A stretch of DNA of 20,250 nt from Chrysochromulina tobinii (taxonomy: Eukaryota > Haptophyta > Prymnesiales > Chrysochromulinaceae): assembly GCA_001275005.1 (NCBI GenBank), contig JWZX01002970.1, positions 1 through 20,250 of the forward strand. The letters are read 5' to 3'. Every line of letters begins with the position of its first letter. Position 1 is the stretch's first letter. Below, piece by piece: positions 7,526 through 14,820 of the stretch. Under the pieces are notes generated by a model, which saw only the letters and a program-made list of their open reading frames with translations, did no database searches and was not told where the DNA came from. The translations under genes were made by a program, and so were the position numbers.

Positions 7526-9640
7526 ATGGGGAACACCTCTATCAATCCCTCTATCGCCGTCGCCGCCTCGGGACGTGTCACATGTGTGCTCGTCAGCACC
7601 ATCTTCATCATCAGCCACGCCCTCTTTGCGGTCGCACAGCTATCGTCGGCCTTGGAAGACTGCCCGACCCTGCCGGGGCTCTCCAACTGGACAGCCGACT
7701 GCACCGCCGACGATGACTGGATGCTTGCGCGCGTGAGTCTGGATGCATCCATCAGCTTCGAAGCGACGGGCCTCATGTCTCTCGTCATCGGATCATTCGC
7801 CAGCAGCGCTTGCGACGCTAGCTGCACGCCAGCCGGAGCGCAGAATAGCAGCACGCGTTGCAGCCTGATGGAATGCGACCAGTGCCTCGCACTGGGAGGG
7901 TTGGTTTTATCGCAATCTTGCTCCACCGATGTGCACCAAACCCTTCTGACCGTGTCCACCTATGGTGGAGTCTACATGCTGTGGTATCAAGACACGTCGC
8001 CATTGTGCCTGAGCGGCCACGAGCCGGTGTGTACAGGCGTGCACCCGTACTTTTGGGTCGGGTGCGTGTTTTTCGCCGTGTCCGTCTGCTGGCCACACCT
8101 CAAGCTGCTCCTGCTGCACGTGTGCTTTTACGCGCCCATGCGCACCGCGCGCCGGCGCAACGCGCTCTACTGGCTCACCTTTGGGGGTAAGTATACACTC
8201 ATGGACGCTCTCTCAATGGTCGTACTTCTGGGCTTATACCGCATCCAGATACCGATCCGGTTCTCGGACGCCTTTGCGCTACTCGGGGGCGAGTGCAAGC
8301 CCATCTGCGAGGCGCTCACCAACAGTACCGGCGACTGCACCCACGCCTGCGCCGCCATCGAGCAGGCGACGAACCACGCGCGGCTGCCAAAGGGTACCAT
8401 CGACGCACAGCTCGCAATGGAAGGGCTGGTCGCTATGGTCTGCTTCTGCTGCGCCGTTCTCCTCTCAATCTTGGCGAGCGTCGTCGTCGACTCACTCGAG
8501 GAGTCCCAGCGCCTCGAGCACGCGCAAGCCAAGCGTCGCAAGTCCGCAACCGCCGGGGCCATCGACGCCGCCTGCGCGCCCGACGACAGAATCGCCCTCA
8601 CACTTGGAGACGCAGTGGATACGAACGGTGTCGCCGCAGCCGAGGAGACAGATGCTGCGGCGCACGAGCGCCGACTCCGGATCGCCGCGTCCTTCTTCGA
8701 GGATGCAAACAAGCTGCTCGCGAGTGGAGTAAGGGGACCTACCCCCTCGAGGGGAGGCTCGCCAATTGGCTCGACAATTGGCTCGCCTCTCAACTCAAGG
8801 CTTCGCGGAGGCTCCCCGAATTCGCACCTCGCACGAGCCATGCGTGAACTCGAGGTTACGCCTGCGCGGACGCACTTGTTGCTCGAATCTCCACGAGCGG
8901 CGACGCCGCCGACGCTCGTCGAGGAGCACAGACGCGGGCGCGACCGCAGCCTCCACCGTGGGCGCCTTCGAGCCCATGGGACGAGATGCCGGCTGGCAGC
9001 CCATATCGGGTCGCTCCTCATCCAAGAGACCCTCGCGCTGTGTGCCGTGAGCACCCCGTTCTTCACACAACAGCTCTCAGGCAGCGCGATTGCCCTCGTG
9101 CTGGACGCGATGGGCGCGAAGACGCTCGACCGCTCCTTCTCGCTCATCGAGCTTGTGGGGCTCATGCCGGCTGGGCTGCAGCCGGCCCTCATCAACACGC
9201 TCACCTTCTGCTTCTTCATTGTCGTGTGTCCGCTCCTACAGCCGCTGCTGGGTGCGTGCGTGCTCGCAGGCTACGCCGCCGGATGGCCCGCCGGCTTACT
9301 GCGCCGGCTCCACCGCCTGGCCACCTACCTCACTTACGCCTCAGGTCTCGAGGTAACGGTCCTCGTGGTCGTGCTGATACAGAACTCGCAGTTCTCAGGT
9401 AAGGGCACGCAGTCGCTCCTCAACGACGAGGTGCTTCCCGCATGCGATGGGCTCGCCCAACTGTACCCCGACGAGGGCCATTGCTTCCAGATGGACCTAG
9501 GCGTCTCCACCGGCTTCTGGTTCGCCATCGCGGCCTCGATCGCCTTCTTCGTCTCCGGCGTTGCCGGCTCCAGCACGCATCGTCTTACGCACCAACTGCT
9601 CTTTCCCGCCGATGAAGACCCCCTCCCACCCCACTGTTAA
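7526..9640 (+). CDS. Multi-pass membrane protein resembling PqiA (paraquat-inducible protein A), two half-domains
   Basis: 704 residues, one uninterrupted frame from ATG 7526. Hydrophobic helices are seen at about 17-39 (signal anchor), 172-200, 224-245, 300-322, 491-511, 561-585, 606-620 and 661-680. A Cys-rich luminal or extracellular segment spans 40-170, with NWT and NST glycosylation sequons. A polar linker (about 323-490) holds a Gly/Ser/Pro stretch (411-432). Two parts look alike: a hydrophobic helix with basic residues, then a short loop and a helix beginning LMDALS, and later LTYASGLEVTVLVVVLIQ. This fits the PqiA pattern as I remember it in bacteria and in algal or oomycete homologues. 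Bacterial PqiA proteins are about 400 residues, work with MCE-domain PqiB and are linked to membrane lipid handling; transfer of that role here is inference. It lacks the N-terminal zinc ribbon of bacterial PqiA. Confidence 0.6.
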   Translation: MGNTSINPSIAVAASGRVTCVLVSTIFIISHALFAVAQLSSALEDCPTLPGLSNWTADCTADDDWMLARVSLDASISFEATGLMSLVIGSFASSACDASCTPAGAQNSSTRCSLMECDQCLALGGLVLSQSCSTDVHQTLLTVSTYGGVYMLWYQDTSPLCLSGHEPVCTGVHPYFWVGCVFFAVSVCWPHLKLLLLHVCFYAPMRTARRRNALYWLTFGGKYTLMDALSMVVLLGLYRIQIPIRFSDAFALLGGECKPICEALTNSTGDCTHACAAIEQATNHARLPKGTIDAQLAMEGLVAMVCFCCAVLLSILASVVVDSLEESQRLEHAQAKRRKSATAGAIDAACAPDDRIALTLGDAVDTNGVAAAEETDAAAHERRLRIAASFFEDANKLLASGVRGPTPSRGGSPIGSTIGSPLNSRLRGGSPNSHLARAMRELEVTPARTHLLLESPRAATPPTLVEEHRRGRDRSLHRGRLRAHGTRCRLAAHIGSLLIQETLALCAVSTPFFTQQLSGSAIALVLDAMGAKTLDRSFSLIELVGLMPAGLQPALINTLTFCFFIVVCPLLQPLLGACVLAGYAAGWPAGLLRRLHRLATYLTYASGLEVTVLVVVLIQNSQFSGKGTQSLLNDEVLPACDGLAQLYPDEGHCFQMDLGVSTGFWFAIAASIAFFVSGVAGSSTHRLTHQLLFPADEDPLPPHC

Positions 9641-9808
9641 ACGTGGGTTTGACAATTTCACGTTCACACCTGAGTGTGGTGCGGTCGGGCCGCCGGCAAG
9701 TTCACACTCCAACTTCAAAAAATGCATTTGCGTCAAGCGGTCTCGCTTCGCTCTCTCCGCGGCCGCCGTCAGGCTGCTGCGCTGATATTTTAATTCTAAC
9801 CCTTCTTG

Positions 9809-10495
9809 ATGGTTACGGGCGTCTGGTCCAAGCAAATCAAGGAGGCTAACGAGCGGCGTGGCGGCGACCTCAACTCGCCGGCCATGGCAGGCGCCTGCCT
9901 CGTCCTCGTCGCCGTCTGCGGACTCGGTTTCCGGCTGAAGCTCCAGATGATCCGGGAGTTTGGCCGAGAGGTGCTTTGGCACGTACACGGTGCGCGCGTG
10001 GCTGCAGCGGAGGAAGCGGTGCGACGTGGCGCCAAAGGGCGTGGCTTCGATCCGAGCGCAGGCAGTGGCTTCGGCCCGCGTTCGGCCGGCTGGGATGAGT
10101 ACATGCGCTCGTCGGCCGCGGGCGGCGATGATGGCGCGGGCGTGCACGGGCCGAGTGGTCAAACGCGTTGGCAAGACGAGTGGTTTGGCGAGGACGCGCG
10201 AAGCGGTCGGACAGCCGAAGAGAATCATCGACGAGCGCAGGCGCGTGGCTTTCAAGCGCGAGAGGATGCGCGACGGCGGGCGGCTGATCGCCGCAGTGTT
10301 GGTGAGGATGCGGAGGCGGAGGACTACCGAGCTCTGCTTGGCGTCGGGCCTGGCGCAACCAAAGCGGAGCTCAAACGGGCCTACTATCAGGCGGCAAAGC
10401 GGCACCACCCGGATGCCAATGTACAGGCGAACACGCAGAGCTTTACGCAGCTCAAGGTGGCCTTTGACCGTCTGTCGCAGCGAGCTTCCAGGTGA
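9809..10495 (+). CDS. Membrane-anchored J-domain (DnaJ-like) co-chaperone
   Basis: 228 residues from the ATG at 9809. The frame is open at the preceding TTG, but ATG is the sensible start. Seen: a hydrophobic segment at about 25-41, a long charged Gly/Arg/Ala linker (about 50-168), and a C-terminal J domain at 171-224 starting EDYRALLGV, with the HPD triad H200-P201-D202 that is needed to stimulate Hsp70 ATPase. Most type III J proteins carry the J domain elsewhere; N-terminal helix plus C-terminal J domain is the Pam18/Tim14 topology, although that protein is shorter and its J domain is more divergent. The target membrane is therefore open (mitochondrion, plastid or ER). It starts 168 bases after the PqiA-like gene, and its stop is 67 bases from the stop of the convergent kinase gene. 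Confidence 0.85.
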   Translation: MVTGVWSKQIKEANERRGGDLNSPAMAGACLVLVAVCGLGFRLKLQMIREFGREVLWHVHGARVAAAEEAVRRGAKGRGFDPSAGSGFGPRSAGWDEYMRSSAAGGDDGAGVHGPSGQTRWQDEWFGEDARSGRTAEENHRRAQARGFQAREDARRRAADRRSVGEDAEAEDYRALLGVGPGATKAELKRAYYQAAKRHHPDANVQANTQSFTQLKVAFDRLSQRASR

Positions 10496-10562
10496 GTCGA
10501 CCCAGACGAGAGACCGTGCTTGATGTGCACGACAGTAAGTTTTTGCGTTGCTTCACACACGA

Positions 10563-12218
10563 TTAAAGAATCTGCAGCAATCTGCACATCTCATCTGCTT
10601 TCGTATCTTTTGATTCCGCCGGGTGCTCTCGTCTGTACGCCTCGGTGAGCTCCTCTTCGAAGACCTTGTTCGAGACGAAGTCGAAACTTCGAAAAACTGC
10701 CTGGTCCGATGCGTTGAGCGGCCACGTGGAGCGCATCGACATCGACGTTTGCATGTAGTCGACCTTGGTGCAGAAGTAGTCGATCTGCGAGGTGCCCGTT
10801 GGGATATTCTCGCGCTTGGTCGGCTCATAATCGAGGTCAGGCTCAAAAGGGACGGCCATCTCCTGCGCCATCAACTGTTCCCAGTCGATGGGCTTGAAGA
10901 AAGGATGCTCCTTGATCTCTGCAGGGCCATTCGCGCCGCAGCCAAGGCGCTGGGTCGCGTCGCGGTTTAGGAGAGCGAGCGAGCAGCTCCTACTTGATGC
11001 TTGCATGCTTGACGGCAGAGCGTTTGTCAAGTCCATGTGCTTCGCGAGATGCTCTGACTCCTTGCGGTTGCTGCCGCGCAGAGGGTTATCCCCCGTGAGC
11101 ATCTCGATGATCAAGATACCTACGGTCCACCAATCGGCTGGCTTTCCGTAGTTTCGCTCGTACACCTCGGGCGCACGGTAGCCATGTGTGCCCGTGATCG
11201 ACATGCGCCGGCCCTTGGACAGGTCGACTGGCTTGGCCGTGCACGGTGCGCTCGCCGTCGCTTGTTCTCCGCCCCTGATGGTACCATCGTCGCTAACACC
11301 GCGCGCGGCGCCCATGTCGGCCAGCCTGCAGTTGCCGTTGAGCGTGAGCAGCACGTTGTCGGGCTTCAGGTCGCGGTACAAGATGTCGAGCTCGTGCAGG
11401 TGCTGCATCGCGAGCACGATCTCGGCCGCGTAAAACATGGCGCGTTCATGCGTGTATGGGCCACGCATGAGGTCCGTGTACATGTTCCCACCCTCGATGA
11501 AGTCGAGCACGAGGCAAAGGTGGTCTTCCGTCTGGAAGCCGTAGCGCAGCGCGACGACGAAGGGGTGCTCGACGCATGCGAGCACCTCCTTCTCACGGAA
11601 GATGGAGTGCGTCTGGTTCTGCGACAACAGGATGCGTTTATCCATAACCTTCATCGCGTAGAAGCGCCCCGTGTCCTTCTTCTGCGCCAGCAGCACCATG
11701 CCAAAGCCGCCTGCGCCCAGGAAGTGGTAGAGGTCGAACTCATCCATGTCGACCACCTTGCGCTGTTCGAACTTCAATTCGACCAGTGCATCGTACCCAT
11801 CCGACTCGACGAAGCGCGGAAAGATGTCCATTTTCATCGAGAGCATCACCTCGCTGCGCAGCTCGTCAAAAAGCGTCAGAGATGGAAGATCCGTGAGAAG
11901 CGCTGGCGAGACCTTCTTACGCGTTGCCGCCTTGACTGCTATCTCCATTTTCGTGCCCTCGGCGCAGTACTTTCGAAAGATCTTCTTGGCGACGTGCCTA
12001 CGGTATTCTGGCGCCTCGGCGGTCCGGTAGTCGGCCGTCTCCAGCCAGAAGAGCAGATTCTCCACCGAGCGCTCCTGCACGCAGAAGGACTTGAAGACCT
12101 TCAGATTGACCGGATCGTACAGGATCTGCTCGAGCGACATGGGGCCTTTACCCCGAATTGAGGAGCGCGATACCTGGTCCTTGTATTGAGAGTACATGCC
12201 GCTGTCCTTGGCCGCCAT
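10563..12218 (-). CDS. RGS domain-AGC protein kinase, GRK-like
   Basis: 551 residues, single frame. An RGS-type helical domain (about 27-148, LEQILYDPVNLKVFKSF onward) is followed by a Ser/Thr kinase domain (161-441) and an AGC C-tail (about 442-525, with FEPDLDYEP and FRSFDFV). Catalytic elements are complete: glycine loop G168-x-G170-x2-G173, Lys190, Glu209 or Glu211, YRD 281-283, metal-binding Asp301 in DMG and APE 349-351. RGS plus AGC kinase is the architecture of G-protein-coupled receptor kinases, which phosphorylate active receptors. GRKs also replace DFG, usually with DLG, and have GTxGYMAPE like GTHGYRAPE here. The activation loop has an insert of roughly 25-30 residues ending RRMS (337-340), a PKA-type site. 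No PH domain or obvious lipidation tail is visible, so the mode of membrane recruitment is unknown. Confidence 0.92.
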   Translation of the reverse strand: MAAKDSGMYSQYKDQVSRSSIRGKGPMSLEQILYDPVNLKVFKSFCVQERSVENLLFWLETADYRTAEAPEYRRHVAKKIFRKYCAEGTKMEIAVKAATRKKVSPALLTDLPSLTLFDELRSEVMLSMKMDIFPRFVESDGYDALVELKFEQRKVVDMDEFDLYHFLGAGGFGMVLLAQKKDTGRFYAMKVMDKRILLSQNQTHSIFREKEVLACVEHPFVVALRYGFQTEDHLCLVLDFIEGGNMYTDLMRGPYTHERAMFYAAEIVLAMQHLHELDILYRDLKPDNVLLTLNGNCRLADMGAARGVSDDGTIRGGEQATASAPCTAKPVDLSKGRRMSITGTHGYRAPEVYERNYGKPADWWTVGILIIEMLTGDNPLRGSNRKESEHLAKHMDLTNALPSSMQASSRSCSLALLNRDATQRLGCGANGPAEIKEHPFFKPIDWEQLMAQEMAVPFEPDLDYEPTKRENIPTGTSQIDYFCTKVDYMQTSMSMRSTWPLNASDQAVFRSFDFVSNKVFEEELTEAYRREHPAESKDTKADEMCRLLQIL

Positions 12219-12627
12219 CCCGCCGCCTGGCGTCGACGCAGGGCGGTGGGATAGCAGCGTGACCAGAGCGGGAAAAGCGATCCTCTCGTCTCACAGCTGA
12301 GTGGCAACCTAGGAGAAGAGTTGCAAGATGTGGACAAGTTTGGCTCGGCGCGAAGCGGCCTTATCGCCCCCTGTCCCTAAGCAGGGTAAACATTAATGCG
12401 CTGAACAAAAGGTCGGTTTCGCACTGTGCGAAATTGTGTGAGGGTCCTTCCCGAAGTTCTGCACTTTCGCCGTAACGGCTCGCCGGAGTTTACAGCTGCT
12501 AGCTAGAAGGTGACCAAATTCCAGTGCGTCCGTGTTGTCAGTCGATAAAAAAGGAAACTATCCATTCGTTTGCTCTGAGCTCGCTCTTCCGGGTCTCGCA
12601 CGTCTGGCGCACTCGCAGGCATTTTGC
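12219..12627. promoter_or_regulatory. Divergent intergenic region between kinase and unknown gene
   Basis: 409 bases separating two divergently oriented genes, so promoters for both are expected here. It holds a 17-bp palindrome at 12417-12433 and a small inverted repeat CCCTG...CAGGG at about 12370-12386. No clear TATA box and no RNA gene were found. Confidence 0.5.
12417..12433. promoter_or_regulatory. 17-bp perfect palindrome, candidate regulatory site
   Basis: TTTCGCAC-T-GTGCGAAA has 8-bp perfect arms around one central base. It lies about 200 bases from both flanking start codons in a divergent promoter region, where a dimeric transcription factor site could serve both genes. No known factor is identified. 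Confidence 0.45.
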
Positions 12628-13761
12628 ATGCGCTCCTGCTCCGTCCGACTGCTTCTCGTCGCCATGCTCGCCACCCATCACACCGACTTCGAATCCTTTA
12701 CCAATGCGCTCGGTACCCTTCCGAATCATCCGCCCGTGCCGATGGCGTGCGAGCCGTCGCCGAGTCCCATCGATGTGGACACCAAAGCCATTGTGCAGCA
12801 AGTGGTCGATGTGCTGCTTAAGCACAGCCCTTCGCCCGCGGTGCATCTCGAGGTTCTCGGCCGTCGATGGCTCGCGCTCGCTCGCAACGAATCCGTGACC
12901 AACCTCACGAGCACGCTCTCGCCTGCCAAGGTCCCTGCCATGAACAAGCGAGACAAACGAGCCCGCGCGGTCCTCGAGCTCATGCCTGTGACGCGAGACT
13001 GCCCCCAGGCGACGATCGCGCTCCTCATGAGCCATGCGAGCACCCATCGGTCGGCCGCGGACATCAAAGTCCTGCGGCGCTGCGGCGCTCAGGCTGTGAA
13101 GCTCGCCGAGGCCGGCCTCAAGCAGCCCACGTCGGCCACGAGTAAGGTCGTGCCAGCAGAAACAATCAAGGCGCTCGACGCGCATCGCGCTGCTGAGGCA
13201 CAAAAGAAAGGCGAAAAATGTGCGTGGATGCGTACCGAGGACGTCGCACTTCTCGAGCTGCACGCGGGAGACTTGCCGATGTCGAGCCATCATCCAGCCC
13301 TCGCCAATCGATCTCACAGCGCACGCCGAAATCGGATGCTCAGATTGCAAAAGCACGTGGGTGGGCTCGTGCGGGCCACCTTCTCAAAGTCGATCACCAA
13401 CCAAGCAGGCCCGCTCCTCGAGCTGCACTACGACCGATGGACGCGTCTCGCTCCGGACCTCGCCCTTCCCGGAAATGCTCAGGTGGACTGGCTGAATGGT
13501 GTCGCTCGGGCTCCCGCCGCGTGGGACTTGCAGCTCGACCCAGATTCCATCGTGCTCTTCGATGCCGCGCGTGATGAATGGATCGATCTCGACTCGTCCG
13601 ACCTCTTCATGCTGCCCGACGTTCGGCGAACCATGACGCTCCACCAGATCATGAATCACGTCGAAAACTGGATGCAAACGAGCAAACCAAAGCGTCGCCC
13701 GGGCTGCCCGAGCGCATCAACTTCAAGGATCTGCGCTTCGCATTCCTTCCATCAGACCTGA
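12628..13761 (+). CDS. Hypothetical protein, first part of a frame-split gene
   Basis: Not recognised. The frame is open from 12532 (GTG); the first ATG is 12628 and another is 12664. From 12628 the product is 377 residues, but the last 25 or so (from about nt 13690) look non-coding, because the plausible protein continues in another frame (next entry). Visible features: a short hydrophobic start (VRLLLVAMLA), a basic Ala-rich helical middle (KRDKRARAVLEL; VLRRCGAQAVKLAEAGL), and a well-ordered region around nt 13330-13680 with LLELHYDRW, DWLNGVARAPAAWDLQLDPDS and VLFDAARDEWIDLDSSDLF that looks like a folded domain rich in Trp and Asp. No catalytic motif, transmembrane segment or mobile-element signature was recognised. 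Confidence refers to coding status, not function. Confidence 0.6.
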   Translation: MRSCSVRLLLVAMLATHHTDFESFTNALGTLPNHPPVPMACEPSPSPIDVDTKAIVQQVVDVLLKHSPSPAVHLEVLGRRWLALARNESVTNLTSTLSPAKVPAMNKRDKRARAVLELMPVTRDCPQATIALLMSHASTHRSAADIKVLRRCGAQAVKLAEAGLKQPTSATSKVVPAETIKALDAHRAAEAQKKGEKCAWMRTEDVALLELHAGDLPMSSHHPALANRSHSARRNRMLRLQKHVGGLVRATFSKSITNQAGPLLELHYDRWTRLAPDLALPGNAQVDWLNGVARAPAAWDLQLDPDSIVLFDAARDEWIDLDSSDLFMLPDVRRTMTLHQIMNHVENWMQTSKPKRRPGCPSASTSRICASHSFHQT

Positions 13762-14465
13762 AGCAGCCATCACCGTTCGAGGAAGCTGTGGCCGCAGCTG
13801 CTCCTTCTGCAGGTCAGTCTGTACTCTATCATCGCGCCGACGGGAGCACCGCCCTTGCCAGTGTCAAGACCGTCAACGTGCCGCCGCCGCCACCGCCGCC
13901 CGTGGCCGCGCCTCACGCACGGCAGGGACTGCCGCTTCGGCACGAAGAGAGCCCGGCGGTCCAGCCGACGACGTTCACCATCGTGGTCGAGGATGGCACA
14001 GAGGTCTGCACCGTGCGCGAGCGCCTGTCGCGTGACGTCTCGGCACGGGCTCAAGGCCAAGGTGCGACCTCTTCCTCGAGCTTGCCGCCGTACGACAATG
14101 TGACGTTCCCAGATCCACATAGCACCGTCGAAGCTGTCGACCTGTACAACCAAAAACGCCGTCTCATCGTTACCAACGTGCGCAACCTGAATTCCGGAGA
14201 CCGAGACGTGCGCAACTACTGGGCGGAGCGACGGCGCAATGCGGAGCACGTCCACAACGCCCGGCCTCGTGCTGTCGAGCACCTCACGATGCTCAACAAC
14301 CTCACGGCTCAGGCTCACAATCACGGGGTCGACACGCATCTTCCAAATAGCAGCCGGCCGGACGAGAGCCCGCGGTGCCCTCAGCTTTCCACAGAACAGT
14401 CGGCCGCGAGGAGCGGTCGGCTCCGGGGCTGCGGCCGTTGTAGCGGAGCCTGGGAATACGTGTGA
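13578..14465 (+). CDS. Hypothetical protein, continuation of the upstream gene in another frame
   Basis: Not recognised. The open frame starts with ATG 13578, but its first 35 or so residues are antiphase with the better-looking upstream frame. Credible protein begins at about nt 13690 (ASPGLPERINFKDLRFAFLP) and runs to the stop at 14463. It contains a seven-Pro run with flanks (VPPPPPPPVAAP, about nt 13880-13910), a beta-rich stretch (TTFTIVVEDGTEVCTV) and a basic helical stretch (RDVRNYWAERRRNAEHVHNARPRAVEHL). The frame step is equivalent to one missing base near 13680-13695. I see no slippery heptamer and no GT-AG intron of sensible length there, so a sequence error or a real frameshift mutation is more likely than programmed frameshifting. 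It could also be a separate overlapping gene. Confidence 0.5.
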   Translation: MDRSRLVRPLHAARRSANHDAPPDHESRRKLDANEQTKASPGLPERINFKDLRFAFLPSDLKQPSPFEEAVAAAAPSAGQSVLYHRADGSTALASVKTVNVPPPPPPPVAAPHARQGLPLRHEESPAVQPTTFTIVVEDGTEVCTVRERLSRDVSARAQGQGATSSSSLPPYDNVTFPDPHSTVEAVDLYNQKRRLIVTNVRNLNSGDRDVRNYWAERRRNAEHVHNARPRAVEHLTMLNNLTAQAHNHGVDTHLPNSSRPDESPRCPQLSTEQSAARSGRLRGCGRCSGAWEYV

Positions 14466-14820
14466 GTCGTGAGTGCGCGCCGGAGCACAGCTCACCGGCT
14501 CAGCGGCCCTCACGGCAGCGGAGAGGAGTGGGCATAGATCGGGTATTTGCAAGGGGCGACCTCACACTTATATCTGAGTCGGCCGCTGGGTTGGCGCCAC
14601 ATGGCACGGCACCTCCTGGTACATGGCCTGGACTTGCGCGTCCGTCGGTGAGTCGCGGTTTGGTTGTGAGGTTCGTCTGTGTTCCGTGTGACTTGTGTTT
14701 GTCCCGGATGGTCTTGAACTTGAAGTCTTGAACATGACGAACTTGACTTGACTTGACTTGACTCGACTTGATGAGGAAGTACCGGGTACGAAGAACAAAA
14801 CACAGCACATCCGCCGCGGC
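14466..14820. other. Intergenic region upstream of the glycosyltransferase
   Basis: 355 bases. It contains a good 5' splice-site-like GTGAGT at 14648-14653 preceded by an ATG at 14600 in an open frame (MARHLLVHGLDL...), so a small 5' exon of the glycosyltransferase is possible but unproven. A pentanucleotide repeat (ACTTG) lies at 14741-14770, just before the accepted start. Confidence 0.4.
14741..14770. repeat. ACTTG pentanucleotide tandem repeat
   Basis: Four perfect ACTTG units, one ACTCG unit and a final ACTTG. Related TTGAAC/TTGAAG words precede it (14712-14735). It is a simple-sequence repeat in the probable 5' leader or an intron of the downstream gene. Confidence 0.85.

Noticed and set aside
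8167-9219. 350-codon minus-strand frame
   Set aside because: Antisense to the PqiA-like gene, Ser/Ala/Arg-rich, without recognisable domains.
11184-12161. 325-codon plus-strand frame
   Set aside because: Antisense to the kinase, whose catalytic motifs fix the real strand.
12538-13356. 272-codon minus-strand frame
   Set aside because: His/Arg-rich antisense shadow of the unknown plus-strand gene; the plus strand has the more protein-like composition, although neither has a recognised domain.
13675-13700. Programmed -1 ribosomal frameshift
   Set aside because: No X-XXY-YYZ slippery heptamer lies at the frame change.
13800-13813. 3' splice-site-like CTGCTCCTTCTGCAG as end of an intron in the unknown gene
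   Set aside because: It is a good acceptor by eye, but the frame upstream of it back to 13690 looks coding and continuous with it, so splicing there would not explain the frame change.
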